This document shows, in pieces, positions 17,741 to 26,647 of a DNA stretch of 55,377 nucleotides (position 1 is its first letter; every line of letters starts with the position of its first letter). The notes below the pieces were generated by a model, which saw only the letters and a program-made list of their open reading frames with translations, searched no databases and was not told the origin of the DNA. Source of the DNA: Bacillus glycinifermentans. GTDB lineage: Bacteria; Bacillota; Bacilli; Bacillales; Bacillaceae. The position numbers and the translations under genes were made by a program. The DNA lies in the NCBI RefSeq assembly GCF_001042475.2, contig NZ_LECW02000016.1:1-55377 (forward strand), in the 5' to 3' direction.

Positions 17741-18757
17741 ATGAAACTTGACACTGTGAAAATTAAAGGCTTATTCAGCCGTGTGGTTAACAATAAAATG
17801 AAAGCCACAGATAAATCAGATATCGAAACTTATATTAAAAAAGTATTTGGTGATGGAACTGTTACTCCTGATCCTTCCATGTTGCATCAGTTTAATACAC
17901 TTGTTGTTCAACAAGCTGATGAGATCGCAAAACCGATGGTAACGAATCTTCTTTCGCTATTTGCAAATCTCGAACAAGAGAAGCCTGGGAATCTAAAACT
18001 AATCAGAATCCCTAAGAAAAACAAAGCAAAAGTGATTTGGTCTGCTAGTGGATCAGGCGTAGATCTGGTTCGAGTTGAAGGTCGGGAGAATGTACCTGCT
18101 GTTCCTCAAACCCTATCTACTGGTTTTTACTACGAGCCACTTGATCTTGTAACTGATTCTGTTGAGTACTTCAACAAATTAGTTAATGATATTGCCAATG
18201 CAAAAGTTCGTTTGTATTTGGATAATATTCATCAATTAACTGCGGCTGCCATTGCTAAAGGAAAAATCCCACCAAAAAACGTTTCTGTTGGTTCAAACCT
18301 AACACTAAAAAAATACAGTGAAGTTGCCTCTGTTCTTCAACGTTATGGAGGTAGACCGGTATTCATCGCCGATTCCCTACTCATTGATTACTTTGCTTTC
18401 CAACAATCTACAGATTCTACATATAAAAACCTTCTAACTGATGGCATTAAAAATGAACTTTTGACTGCCTTAAACCCTGCTACAATTGGAAGAACCACTG
18501 CAGTAAACCTCATAAACCCATTTACTGATGCAACTAACTCAAAAGTTGAACTTCCTGTAAATAAAGGTTACATGTTTGCTGGTGGTGTATCACAAAAACC
18601 ATTTTCAATTGTTGAGTATGGTGGACTTCGCCAATATACAGAACAGGATATCGAAGACGAAAGAGTCAAAATGAAAATTGCTCAATCTGCTTCTGTCAAC
18701 CTTCTGTTTGGTGAGGCAATTGGAATTATCGAGGAGCAAGCAGCAGTATCTATTTAA
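17741..18757 (+). CDS. yonB: Major capsid protein
   Basis: 338 residues, behind AAAAGGAG. An HK97-type capsid is inferred from gene order and profile: a helical N-terminal segment (residues 1-60), a P-loop-like extended region around VKVIWSASGSG, a long spine helix (EYFNKLVNDIANAKVRLYLD) and a C-terminal beta segment before EAIGIIEEQAAVSI. High codon quality and a strong ribosome site fit an abundant product. Confidence 0.85.
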   Translation: MKLDTVKIKGLFSRVVNNKMKATDKSDIETYIKKVFGDGTVTPDPSMLHQFNTLVVQQADEIAKPMVTNLLSLFANLEQEKPGNLKLIRIPKKNKAKVIWSASGSGVDLVRVEGRENVPAVPQTLSTGFYYEPLDLVTDSVEYFNKLVNDIANAKVRLYLDNIHQLTAAAIAKGKIPPKNVSVGSNLTLKKYSEVASVLQRYGGRPVFIADSLLIDYFAFQQSTDSTYKNLLTDGIKNELLTALNPATIGRTTAVNLINPFTDATNSKVELPVNKGYMFAGGVSQKPFSIVEYGGLRQYTEQDIEDERVKMKIAQSASVNLLFGEAIGIIEEQAAVSI

Positions 18758-18797
18758 GGATTTAAATATAACAATAAGGATTTATTAGGAGGAAGAA

Positions 18798-19268
18798 ATG
18801 GCTGAAACAGTTAAATTGGCTCGATATAGAAACACTTCTTATTTTGTTGGAGACACTGGAGATGGCACACATAAACAATACACCTGGGCAGGAAGCAAAA
18901 ACGGTAAGGCTGACATTAAAGAAGTGCCAAAAGAGGTCGTTGAATGGTTGACAATGAACAGCGTCTGCTTTGATAAAGGTGAATTGGTTATTGTCGATGA
19001 AGATGACTCAACAAAAGAACTTAAAGAATCTATTGTTGATGCAGAGACATATTCAAATAACACCCACACAAAAGAAGAAATCACAAAAATGATCAAAACA
19101 GGTAACATTGCACAAATGAAAAGTAAACTTGAAAAGATAACAGTTGACTCGGAAAAACAGTTTGTTATTGATGTTGCCTCTGAATTCAGTGATGATATTC
19201 CTGCTGGGAAACTTAAAGCATTAGCTGAATGGATGGGTGTCGAAGATCCTTCCTTGCTTTTTGACTAG
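18798..19268 (+). CDS. Structural protein after capsid, 156 aa
   Basis: TTAGGAGGAAG precedes the ATG. The N-terminal 70 residues are beta-rich ([28 protein letters not shown] turns). Residues 85-156 are helical and acidic, ending in [12 protein letters not shown], reminiscent of Rho-termination N-like or head fibre C-termini seen in other phages. By position it equals SPbeta yonA. Possible role: head fibre or head-completion factor; not proven. Confidence 0.6.
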   Translation: MAETVKLARYRNTSYFVGDTGDGTHKQYTWAGSKNGKADIKEVPKEVVEWLTMNSVCFDKGELVIVDEDDSTKELKESIVDAETYSNNTHTKEEITKMIKTGNIAQMKSKLEKITVDSEKQFVIDVASEFSDDIPAGKLKALAEWMGVEDPSLLFD

Positions 19269-19279
19269 GAGGTTCAATA

Positions 19280-19678
19280 ATGACTTCTTATGATGAAATT
19301 TGGGAGTTTTTCTTGCTAAACTGCAAAACGTCTGATATCAATTTACCCACAGACGAAACGCTAATTTATAAGTCTATAAGGAATGCAGTTCTTCGATTCA
19401 ACAATCGACTTCGCGACAAAAAAATAAAGTGTAACGATGAAACCGAAACGGTAAATAGAGTAATGAACGAGGATGATTTATTGATTCTCGTTCATTATTT
19501 ACGTCTAATTTTTTTAACTAATGAACAGACTTTTTTCCAGACAACATGGCAGCCATTTGCAAAAGACGTTGGCGTTACTAACTATGGTACACAAATCAAT
19601 TCATTAGGAAAGTCTATCGAAGAGCAAAAAGCAGAAATTGATCGCCTCATTATGAATACAGAGGTGGACTATTTATGA
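19280..19678 (+). CDS. Head-tail connector-type protein, 132 aa
   Basis: Start ATG with TAGGAGG overlapping the previous stop region. Mostly helical: SYDEIWEFFLLNCKTSDINL and LRLIFLTNEQTFFQTTWQPF, typical of phage head-tail adaptor proteins (gp6/gp15-like). It is followed by a gene starting in the same ATGA overlap. Position equals yomZ. Assignment by gene order and helical character. Confidence 0.6.
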   Translation: MTSYDEIWEFFLLNCKTSDINLPTDETLIYKSIRNAVLRFNNRLRDKKIKCNDETETVNRVMNEDDLLILVHYLRLIFLTNEQTFFQTTWQPFAKDVGVTNYGTQINSLGKSIEEQKAEIDRLIMNTEVDYL

Positions 19679-19917
19679 GCAATAAAAGTGTTTTTCAACC
19701 CTTTGATGAAGGACAAGCACCTTTCTCATTACAAGAGCACTGCGTAAGATTAAGCAAGAAAAACAACTCAGTTCTTTATAAAGTAGAGCAACATCTAAAT
19801 AAGAAAATGCTTGCTGATGCAGAACTGGCTGAAATTCGTGAAATCATTTTGGACGTGAGTGCTGAAATCGTAAGATTAGGTCAATACCTATCCGGTGATT
19901 TAAATGAAGGACTTTAG
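19675..19917 (+). CDS. Small virion-assembly protein, 80 aa
   Basis: Start overlaps the previous stop (ATGA). 80 residues, helical with basic N-terminal half. The start of the next gene lies 14 bp before its stop, so three genes are translationally coupled. Position equals yomY. No domain recognised. Confidence 0.6.
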   Translation: MSNKSVFQPFDEGQAPFSLQEHCVRLSKKNNSVLYKVEQHLNKKMLADAELAEIREIILDVSAEIVRLGQYLSGDLNEGL

Positions 19918-20563
19918 AAATTATTATCAGATTGATGCTAATAAAAAAATTGAACATGATGGAAAATTGATTTTTCAGGCTGGTCTAAAAGGATTTCAAT
20001 CCGAGACTGTATCAATTGACGGGAAAGAATCGATACAGTGTTTGATTACCTCGAAGTATTCCAATGGTGATGGAATGACTAAATACATTCTTGGACTGCC
20101 CGAAGATATCTATATTGGAGGAGTTGTTAAATGGGGTACTGAGCAATGGTTAATCAGTACATTCCCAAGCTTTAATAAAATTTATAAAAAAGCAGAAATT
20201 AGACTGTGCAACTCCTCAATAAAGATCACCGCTAATGACAAATGGATTGATTCAGACAAGATAAGCGAAGTTACTGGAAAACCAATCAAAGTTAAAGTGC
20301 CTGGAGAGGTTATTGAAATCCCCTGCATTTTTGAACGATCCACATCTATAAATGGGACTGACCTTGCTGTGAACCTCCCTGACGGCCAAGCGAACATCAC
20401 AATTCCAAATGTAAATAACGACAAAATTAAAATTGGGCTCCTCCTCTCTTTCTTTGGTGAGGATTATCTTGTTAATGACATTGATTACTCTAAGGTTTAT
20501 GGAGATCACGGCACAATAAAATTAATTGCTAAAAAGAAAGTCAGAGGTGATGGTAGTGCATGA
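19904..20563 (+). CDS. Head-closure/neck-type protein, 219 aa
   Basis: ATG 19904 inside the end of the previous gene. The first 110 residues are beta-rich (HDGKLIFQAGLKGFQSE, GVVKWGTEQWLIST), as in head-closure proteins. The C-terminal half is another beta-rich domain (LAVNLPDGQANITIPNVNND) ending in a basic tail. Position equals yomX. It presumably joins the connector to the tail; inference from order. Confidence 0.55.
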   Translation: MKDFRNYYQIDANKKIEHDGKLIFQAGLKGFQSETVSIDGKESIQCLITSKYSNGDGMTKYILGLPEDIYIGGVVKWGTEQWLISTFPSFNKIYKKAEIRLCNSSIKITANDKWIDSDKISEVTGKPIKVKVPGEVIEIPCIFERSTSINGTDLAVNLPDGQANITIPNVNNDKIKIGLLLSFFGEDYLVNDIDYSKVYGDHGTIKLIAKKKVRGDGSA

Positions 20564-21090
20564 GCAATATGGTTGAACACATGACCAAGATTTTCAGAAC
20601 ATTGATTAATGATTCTGAGCTCAACAGGCTTCTGTATTATAAGGACAACCCCCTCTCCCCTGACCTCCCTGATGTTCAGGACTTAGAAGGCTATGAAGTC
20701 GAAACAACTGTTGAAGAAGATGGAAAAGTCCGCATTATCCCCCCTATTTTCAAGACAATCTTCAAAAGAGCTCCCAAAACCGATGACATTACTGAATCAC
20801 CAATCTGTAGAGTATGCATGTATTTGGGAAGTGGCTTATCAAAGCCCTCGAATCAAAGCTATTTGCTTATGGATCAAGACCTTCATATTGATGTCTACAC
20901 TCATATTGAGACATATGAAGAAAATGAATTTAGATCTTTAAAAATTTTGGACAGGTTATCTGAGCTTCTTTTCAATAAAAATATCGCTGGCTTCGGAAAG
21001 GCTATGGCTCCTAAAAGAATGCTGATCGGAAACCCACCTGCTGGGTATTTGGGTTATAAAATGATTTTCACATTCGGAGCAATGAAATGA
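20560..21090 (+). CDS. Tail completion/terminator-type protein, 176 aa
   Basis: Four-base ATGA overlap with the preceding gene. Features: helix at residues 5-25 (EHMTKIFRTLINDSELNRLL), then a beta domain with DLHIDVYTHIETYEENEF, a pattern shared by tail-terminator proteins that cap the tail tube. Position equals yomW. The final ATGA overlaps the next gene. Confidence 0.6.
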   Translation: MSNMVEHMTKIFRTLINDSELNRLLYYKDNPLSPDLPDVQDLEGYEVETTVEEDGKVRIIPPIFKTIFKRAPKTDDITESPICRVCMYLGSGLSKPSNQSYLLMDQDLHIDVYTHIETYEENEFRSLKILDRLSELLFNKNIAGFGKAMAPKRMLIGNPPAGYLGYKMIFTFGAMK

Positions 21091-21806
21091 ACGAAAATTC
21101 TCAAGAACTATTTATCTTAGGTATCCCCGTTGACACTCCTATTGGTAAGTGCCATTTCCTCAAAATGAAGGATTACAACGACTATGCGGCATACCTGAAC
21201 TTAATAAAGATGAGCAAAAATGAGATTGTTTATAGATATAGCCAGCTTAATAAAAACGGTGAATTAAACGAGCTTATTGAAGAAATGAAGAAGCTGCCTC
21301 TTTTTGATATCGTTAATCAATTACCAAATTTCAATGAGGCTTATTCTGAAGTGTTCCAAAAGGTCTTCCAGAATGAGGATATATTTGAATTAATTGATCG
21401 AGATAATTTCATTTCAATAAGAAAACTCATTATAGAAATGCACTGTCTCAAAGAAGAAAAGATTAGTCCAAATCCAGAAGTTCAACGAAGAATCGAGCAA
21501 AGCAAAAGGTTAAAAAGACAAGAACAAGAGCTGCTTGAAGTGTATGACATGATTAGTTCAATTATGGCCTTTACAGGTGTCCCATACAAAGAAATTGCAG
21601 AGATGACAATGTATCAAATGTATATGACCTTTTATCGCATTGATAGGATCAAGGATTACGATACATCTATTTTATTTGCAACAGTATCCCCTGAAGCAGG
21701 TAAAAATATTAAACACTGGAGTGAACATGTTGACCTCTTTAAAGAAGAGAGTCATGCACTGACAGATGAACAAGTCAAAAACTTAAAAAGGTTGTTTCAA
21801 GGCTGA
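21087..21806 (+). CDS. Tail assembly chaperone-like protein, 239 aa
   Basis: ATGA overlap with previous gene. Helical and acidic throughout, no membrane segment. It lies upstream of the tail-tube gene rather than between tube and tape measure, so the chaperone call is tentative. Position equals yomV. A terminator (stem 21801-21807 with 21813-21819, then seven T) overlaps its last codons, so expression of the downstream tube gene may depend on read-through or its own promoter. Confidence 0.5.
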   Translation: MNENSQELFILGIPVDTPIGKCHFLKMKDYNDYAAYLNLIKMSKNEIVYRYSQLNKNGELNELIEEMKKLPLFDIVNQLPNFNEAYSEVFQKVFQNEDIFELIDRDNFISIRKLIIEMHCLKEEKISPNPEVQRRIEQSKRLKRQEQELLEVYDMISSIMAFTGVPYKEIAEMTMYQMYMTFYRIDRIKDYDTSILFATVSPEAGKNIKHWSEHVDLFKEESHALTDEQVKNLKRLFQG

Positions 21807-21830
21807 TTAATCATCAGTCTTTTTTTATTT
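21801..21830 (+). terminator. Intra-operon terminator
   Basis: GGCTGAT (21801-21807) with ATCAGTC (21813-21819), one G-U pair, followed by TTTTTTTATTT. It stands before the highly expressed tail-tube gene and could be partial. Confidence 0.6.
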
Positions 21831-21850
21831 AAATTCAAGGAGGATATTTA

Positions 21851-22645
21851 ATGACCAAAAAAACAGTTATTCATGATACAGCAGATGTCTATTGGAAAAG
21901 AAAATCCGATGGACATGTAATTTCTGCTGCCGAAGCTCAATTGGCTTCTATTTCTCAATCAATTTCAGAAGAAGAGTTAAAAGGTGGTATTGGAAACAAA
22001 ACTCTTTATCTCCTTCGTTCTGATAAGTCAATTGATGCAAAAGTTAAAAATGCATTCTTTGACATGGAATTCATGGCAATGACTCAAGGGGTTGCAATTG
22101 AAGAAAACAAATTCAATGTATTTGAACGCGAAGATGTAACAGTTGATACAGATAAGACAGTTAAACTACAGAAAACTCCTGTTGGTACGGTATCACTTAA
22201 AAACAGCAAAGGTGCAGCTGTACAAGCTGAAATTAAAGATGGCGTAGTTGCGGTTCCTGAAGATTTTGCTAAAGAGGGAGATGTACTAACTGCAGTATAC
22301 AAAGTTGAAGTAACTGGTGAAACAGTAGAAATCAACACGAACAAATTCTCTGAAATGTACGAGCTTGAATATCACACTATCGAGTATGATCCAGATACTG
22401 GTGTGGTTTATAGTGACCTCTATATTCAATTCGACAAGGTTGCACCATCTGGAGAATTTGAAATGTCTCTTGAGAACGGCTCTGCTTATACACCAGAGCT
22501 TTCATTTAAAGTTCTTGCAGCAGACAGCAAAGGTAAAATTGGTAGGTTCGCACGAGTGCCTCGAACTGAAACCAACACACCTGTAACTCCTCCCCCATCT
22601 CCAGATACAGGAACCCAAACAAAAGCTGTAGATATTGGTGACTAA
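21851..22645 (+). CDS. Major tail (tube) protein
   Basis: 264 residues with CAAGGAGGAT upstream. Residues 25-90 include SISEEELKGGIGNKTLYLLR and FFDMEFMAMTQGVAIE, typical of siphovirus tube proteins. A middle segment (VGTVSLKNSKGAAVQAEIKD) looks like an inserted Ig-like beta domain. The end carries a proline-rich linker (TPVTPPPSPDTG) and the tail TQTKAVDIGD, shared exactly with the decoration-type protein at 17094-17696. Position equals yomU. Confidence 0.75.
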   Translation: MTKKTVIHDTADVYWKRKSDGHVISAAEAQLASISQSISEEELKGGIGNKTLYLLRSDKSIDAKVKNAFFDMEFMAMTQGVAIEENKFNVFEREDVTVDTDKTVKLQKTPVGTVSLKNSKGAAVQAEIKDGVVAVPEDFAKEGDVLTAVYKVEVTGETVEINTNKFSEMYELEYHTIEYDPDTGVVYSDLYIQFDKVAPSGEFEMSLENGSAYTPELSFKVLAADSKGKIGRFARVPRTETNTPVTPPPSPDTGTQTKAVDIGD

Positions 22646-22684
22646 TAATCAAAATTCAAAACATAAATAAGGAGAGATTCTATT

Positions 22685-23065
22685 ATGGCAGAACAATTTC
22701 TAAACGAAAGTAACGGAGTATTCACTTCTGCAGAGAACGATGGCACAGGTAAACCAGTAACTCCCGTATATCTGAAAGATAACAGTGAGGACAATCCATT
22801 ATACATTAAAGGAATGCAGGGTGAACCTGGTCCACAGGGGCCAAAAGGTGATAAAGGTGATAAGGGAGATAAAGGTGACAAAGGCGATCCGGCTGTTATT
22901 GAAGAAAAAAGCATTACTCATGAAATGCTTGGTGACAACATTGTCAGAAGTAACAATATTGGCACCGGCAGCGTAATGCTGGTTAACTTAAACAGCGAAG
23001 TAAAGGCCGTTTTAGATGGTTTACAAAAGCAAATCGATGAGTTGAAAGGCGGAACATCTAGTTAA
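22685..23065 (+). CDS. Collagen-like virion protein, 126 aa
   Basis: AAGGAGAG precedes the ATG. Residues 42-68 form a collagen-like (Gly-X-Y) tract: GMQGEPGPQGPKGDKGDKGD and one further repeat. C-terminal residues 75-126 form a trimerisation-type helical segment (SEVKAVLDGLQKQIDELKGG). Such proteins usually make trimeric fibres on phage heads or tails. Position equals yomT. A strong terminator follows. Confidence 0.75.
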   Translation: MAEQFLNESNGVFTSAENDGTGKPVTPVYLKDNSEDNPLYIKGMQGEPGPQGPKGDKGDKGDKGDKGDPAVIEEKSITHEMLGDNIVRSNNIGTGSVMLVNLNSEVKAVLDGLQKQIDELKGGTSS

Positions 23066-23099
23066 CTAAAAGTACTATCCGATTACTGAAAATAATGAC

Positions 23100-23127
23100 G
23101 AGGGGACTTCTCCCCTCTTCTTTTTTA
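23100..23127 (+). terminator. Terminator after collagen-like gene
   Basis: GAGGGG (23100-23105) with CCCCTC (23112-23117), then a T-rich tail. Clean rho-independent terminator. Confidence 0.8.
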
Positions 23128-23175
23128 TTTCAATAAAATACAAGTTTTATACAAATCAATGTAAGGAGGCTGTAG

Positions 23176-23541
23176 ATGTCAGTTTGCGATTATAAGAAAT
23201 TGCCTCGAAAAATTGAACCCTTAGTTACCCCCTTCACCTTTCACGATTCCGTCACTGAAGCCGGGGAAGGAGAAAAATTCATTGTTGGGTCACATCGAAC
23301 ACTAACAGTAGAGATTACAGGTGACTGCACTTCAAGAGAAGTTAAGTTTTATGCTGTCACTCAAGATGCGAAAAAGATCACTCTTGAAGGAATAAACTCT
23401 TCTAATCACATGTTTGGCGCTAGTACACTTGGCATTGATGAAATTTGGGAGTTCGACATTGCTGGGAAGACCGCAGTTCTACTTGAAGTGACAAAGATTA
23501 ATGGTGGTTCAATTACCATCAAAGGAAATGCGGTGACATAA
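23176..23541 (+). CDS. Small beta-rich structural protein, 121 aa
   Basis: Start ATG behind TAAGGAGGC. Beta-rich: KFIVGSHRTLTVEITGDCTS, ITLEGINSSNHMFGASTLG, and a final GGSITIKGNAV. It resembles phage baseplate or fibre-associated beta-sandwich proteins. Position equals SPbeta yomS. It ends two bases before the fibre gene and is likely its partner. Confidence 0.65.
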   Translation: MSVCDYKKLPRKIEPLVTPFTFHDSVTEAGEGEKFIVGSHRTLTVEITGDCTSREVKFYAVTQDAKKITLEGINSSNHMFGASTLGIDEIWEFDIAGKTAVLLEVTKINGGSITIKGNAVT

Positions 23542-23543
23542 CG

Positions 23544-25175
23544 ATGGATAATCTCTCAAGAGCACAGAACAAAGAAAATGAAATTAAGATTGAAAACCTT
23601 AAAGGGACGTTTTCTGGTTTCGAAAAACACAGTCTTGATGTAGAAAAAGAATTAAAGTCAACAATCGATCAGCTTACAGACTTGATGAATTATCACATAA
23701 ATAATAAATCAAACCCTCATAATGTTACATCAGAGCAAGTCACGATCATTAGTGACCCATCACCATTTCAAGATGCTTCTTACTCTGGAGATAACTATCC
23801 AATGGGAATTTCAACATTTCATCTATCATCGGGTTCAGTTGGTTATCCAAGTTCCTATGGCGAGTGTTTAAATATAAAGACAACTAAATACCGATTCGCT
23901 CAGTTTTTCTTTCATGCTGGAAATCGTGATGATCCAAGAATTTATCTTCGTCATTGGTATCCATCTTCAGGATGGACAGAATTCATTACTGTCCCCTCTT
24001 CTTCTGATTTAGATTCTGCTTTAGCTGCTGCAAAAGCTTATACAGATGATCATGCGAATAACAAAGAAAATCCACATTCAGTTACAAAAGCTCAGGTCGG
24101 CCTCGGAAACGTTGATAACATACAGCAGGCAGCAAAGTCCGACTTTGATAAACACGATTCAGATAACACACGTCATATCACTTCTGATGAACGAAAAAAA
24201 TGGAACGCTGCTCAACTCTTTAAAATAACAGCCGATTCGGGCACGCAAAAAATAAACCTTACATCTGGAACGTTTTATGATGCTTTGAAGGACGTCGGAA
24301 CTGTCTCTTTTTTTGGTACGAACGCTGTTACAGATTCCCCCTCCAAGAGTAGTCTTAGAGGAATGCAGTTAGTAGGACAAGCTGGAATAGGCATGGGATA
24401 TGCCGCAGATGCAAGTGGCAATGCCTGGTGGTTTTACTATAACGGAAATCAGACGGCAATTAACTGGATTCCTATAGAATCGACTACAGGAGCTCAAGCG
24501 AAGGTAGACGCACATGCCAATAATACAACTGTACACATTACTTCTGCAGAACGTGAAAAGTGGAATAACTCTCAGCTATACAAAATAACTGGTGACAACG
24601 GAACCCGTACAAAATTGGCGGATGGAACGGACTTGATAACTTTACCCACTGGTTTTTATTATGCGTCAGGTACCCAAGTGAAAAACAATCCTGCACCAAA
24701 TGATGCCTCTTGGTTTAATTATGATGTAGTTGAGACTGGAATGGGTAGAAGAACAATATTTGCATGGCGTAGTTATGATAATACTCTATGGCACGCAACC
24801 ACTCACACGGATGGGGTTTTTAAAGGCTGGAAAAGAGTTCTTACGGATGTAGACATATCTGCAACTTGGAATATGGTTACTTTAATCAATGGAGCACAAC
24901 AAGACTCTACTTATCCTTTTAAATTCTCTGTAGTAAATAACGTAATCTGGTTAAGAGGATCATTTGGATCTTTACCTGCCATTGGAACTAACATTGCAAA
25001 GTTTGCCAATGCCCCTACCCAATTGGTTGATTTGGTTGTCCCTACTGTTGGCTCTTATGGAACAGCTCGATTTGCTTTTACTACAGAAGGATATCTTCGT
25101 TATGACGGGGTAAACGCTAATGATCCTGCTAGTGTAACTAGGGTTTCCTTTAATCTTGGAATTCCGTTATGGTAA
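23544..25175 (+). CDS. Tail fibre protein
   Basis: 543 residues. N-terminal coiled coil (residues 1-50), then tail-fibre repeats: NNKSNPHNVTSEQV (about 53), HANNKENPHSVTKAQVGLGN (about 170), and two HITS-E-R-KWN units (about 215 and 330). C-terminal residues 420-543 are beta-rich and probably receptor-binding. NPHxVTKxQVGLGNVDN is a common motif of Gram-positive phage fibres. Position equals yomR. It probably binds the host surface. Confidence 0.8.
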   Translation: MDNLSRAQNKENEIKIENLKGTFSGFEKHSLDVEKELKSTIDQLTDLMNYHINNKSNPHNVTSEQVTIISDPSPFQDASYSGDNYPMGISTFHLSSGSVGYPSSYGECLNIKTTKYRFAQFFFHAGNRDDPRIYLRHWYPSSGWTEFITVPSSSDLDSALAAAKAYTDDHANNKENPHSVTKAQVGLGNVDNIQQAAKSDFDKHDSDNTRHITSDERKKWNAAQLFKITADSGTQKINLTSGTFYDALKDVGTVSFFGTNAVTDSPSKSSLRGMQLVGQAGIGMGYAADASGNAWWFYYNGNQTAINWIPIESTTGAQAKVDAHANNTTVHITSAEREKWNNSQLYKITGDNGTRTKLADGTDLITLPTGFYYASGTQVKNNPAPNDASWFNYDVVETGMGRRTIFAWRSYDNTLWHATTHTDGVFKGWKRVLTDVDISATWNMVTLINGAQQDSTYPFKFSVVNNVIWLRGSFGSLPAIGTNIAKFANAPTQLVDLVVPTVGSYGTARFAFTTEGYLRYDGVNANDPASVTRVSFNLGIPLW

Positions 25176-25187
25176 GGAGGGATTAAG

Positions 25188-25505
25188 ATGCATGTTCTTT
25201 TTTATGATGAGAATTTCAAATATGCTGGTGAAGGTGACATCGATGTTAACCTTGAAGCTGGCGAAAAACTTCCGCCTAATTGTACATCAACTTTATCTTC
25301 CGGTAATTTAATCGATCCTAAATACGATCCAGAAAAAGACAAGTGGGTCGAAGCAGCTACACCAGAATATATCGAGCAAATAAAACCGTCTAAACCTGCA
25401 CCAAGTGAATTGGAATTATTGAAAAAACAAAACGCACTACTCTCCTATCAGTTAGCTCAGGTTCAAGCAGAAATTGAAAAATTGAAAGGTAGCGTCGCAT
25501 CATGA
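25188..25505 (+). CDS. Small fibre-associated protein with coiled-coil tail, 105 aa
   Basis: TAAGGAGGG precedes ATG. N-terminal beta-rich half (MHVLFYDENFKYAGEGDIDV), then DKWVEA..TPEYIEQIKPSKP and a C-terminal coiled coil (ELELLKKQNALLSYQLAQVQ...). The layout matches XkdW/YqcE-like proteins found between fibre and XkdX genes in Bacillus phages. It overlaps the next gene by ATGA. Confidence 0.7.
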   Translation: MHVLFYDENFKYAGEGDIDVNLEAGEKLPPNCTSTLSSGNLIDPKYDPEKDKWVEAATPEYIEQIKPSKPAPSELELLKKQNALLSYQLAQVQAEIEKLKGSVAS

Positions 25506-25693
25506 AGTATCCTGATTATGCTACGATTAAACAATTTTATGATTGGGGCTGCTATGAAGACGATTCTATTATGAGAGATTACGTTGAGTGGGGTCATATT
25601 ACTCCTGCTGAGTATGAAGAAATTACAGGCAGAAGTTATGATAAACCGTTCATTAATGTCAGTGTGGATTTAGGAATGTGTGTGACACCTTAA
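25502..25693 (+). CDS. XkdX-family small protein
   Basis: 63 residues. YATIKQFYDWGCYEDDSIM then GHITPAEYEEITGRSYD fits the XkdX family (xx-YY-G-Y---V--G-IT---Y-EITG), small proteins encoded after tail fibres in PBSX and SPbeta-type phages. Position equals yomP. Coupled by ATGA to the previous gene; a terminator overlaps its last codons. Confidence 0.8.
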   Translation: MKYPDYATIKQFYDWGCYEDDSIMRDYVEWGHITPAEYEEITGRSYDKPFINVSVDLGMCVTP

Positions 25694-25710
25694 GAGGTGT
25701 TTTTATTTTG
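25685..25710 (+). terminator. Terminator overlapping end of XkdX-like gene
   Basis: ACACCT (25685-25690) with AGGTGT (25695-25700) followed by TTTTATTTT. It includes the stop codon region. Confidence 0.7.
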
Positions 25711-25731
25711 GATTTAGAAGGAGGAAACATG

Positions 25732-26214
25732 ATGACAACGCAAAAATTAACGCTCAGTCATATTAAAGAGGATAATAAAAAATACAACGAGAAGCAAAGA
25801 ATTGAATTGAATAATCAATTTCACACTTATATTTATCCGAATTTCGATCCAACAAGGATAAACAAGATGATTAAAACTCTTATTAGTGACTATGTTGAGA
25901 TCCAGTCGAAAAAAGGAGTTAAAACTGATTTGGGCGCTGGAGATCTAGCTTATCTCTATACAGTTATTGAATTTAGTGATATTGCTGATATGCCTAAGAC
26001 TTTAACAGCTAAGGTTAAAATGCTTGAAGAAGTTGCTAAATCCGAGCATATCAGAACTATTCATGATTCATTCCCTGAAGAAAGTTTAAAAAAAGTTGAA
26101 GATGCTGCTAATGGTTTTGTTGAGTTTATATCAAGAGCAGCAGATAAAAATGCAGACAAAATAAATGAAGATATCCTAAAAAAAGTTGAAGAGCTTACTC
26201 AAGAGGACAGCTAA
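25732..26214 (+). CDS. Helical hypothetical protein, 160 aa
   Basis: The second of two adjacent ATGs (25732) has the best spacing from AGAAGGAGG. The open frame upstream overlaps the terminator and is not used. Product is helical, charged, soluble (LSHIKEDNKKYNEKQRIELN ... KADKINEDILKKVEELTQED). Position equals yomO. Stop TAA overlaps next ATG. Unknown, probably a structural or assembly factor. Confidence 0.6.
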   Translation: MTTQKLTLSHIKEDNKKYNEKQRIELNNQFHTYIYPNFDPTRINKMIKTLISDYVEIQSKKGVKTDLGAGDLAYLYTVIEFSDIADMPKTLTAKVKMLEEVAKSEHIRTIHDSFPEESLKKVEDAANGFVEFISRAADKNADKINEDILKKVEELTQEDS

Positions 26215-26633
26215 TGGCGACTTATAAAGATCTCGCCATTTTAGTTCAGAAAGGAGCTTTAAAGGCCATCCAACAGTCAAATAGCAGCACAAAGCAAACG
26301 TTAATCAAAACAGGACAAGACCATGTTGAAAAAGATGTTTACGACGTATACGATCCCCTCGTTTATGAAAGAACTCATGAGTTAAAAAGCTCCTTCGTAA
26401 CTGAAGATGAAGTAAACGGGATCTCATTGGATAATATTCGCGAAGATGATGGCCGTGACGTTGCAACGATTGTTGAAACTGGGCAAGGTTATCAGTTCCC
26501 TGATGAACATGGTTATGGATATGGAAAACCAAGACCTTTCATGGCTAACACTGCTGAAGCTTTAAAGGATGGCCGCTTAGTTGAAGCTGTGTCCAAGGAT
26601 GTGAACAGGCTCGGATATAAGACAATAAAATAG
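26214..26633 (+). CDS. HK97-gp10-type head-tail protein, 139 aa
   Basis: TAATG overlap with the preceding gene. Composition: helical N-terminus with ILVQKGALKAIQQSNSSTKQ, YDPLVYERTHELKSSFVTED, then ..GRPFMANTAEALKDGRLVEA. YERT-L--S and RPFM are hallmarks of HK97 gp10-like or minor capsid/tail-completion proteins. Position equals yomN. It is unusual to find it downstream of the fibres rather than with the neck genes. Confidence 0.6.
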   Translation: MATYKDLAILVQKGALKAIQQSNSSTKQTLIKTGQDHVEKDVYDVYDPLVYERTHELKSSFVTEDEVNGISLDNIREDDGRDVATIVETGQGYQFPDEHGYGYGKPRPFMANTAEALKDGRLVEAVSKDVNRLGYKTIK

Positions 26634-26647
26634 TCGGTGGTGGATTA

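Noticed and set aside
22800..22900. Direct repeats as a CRISPR array
   Set aside because: The short repeats encode Gly-X-Y triplets; no spacer-repeat pattern exists anywhere in the window.
22642..22914. Minus-strand ORF with repeated SPL units
   Set aside because: Antisense shadow of the collagen-like GDK repeats of the gene at 22685.
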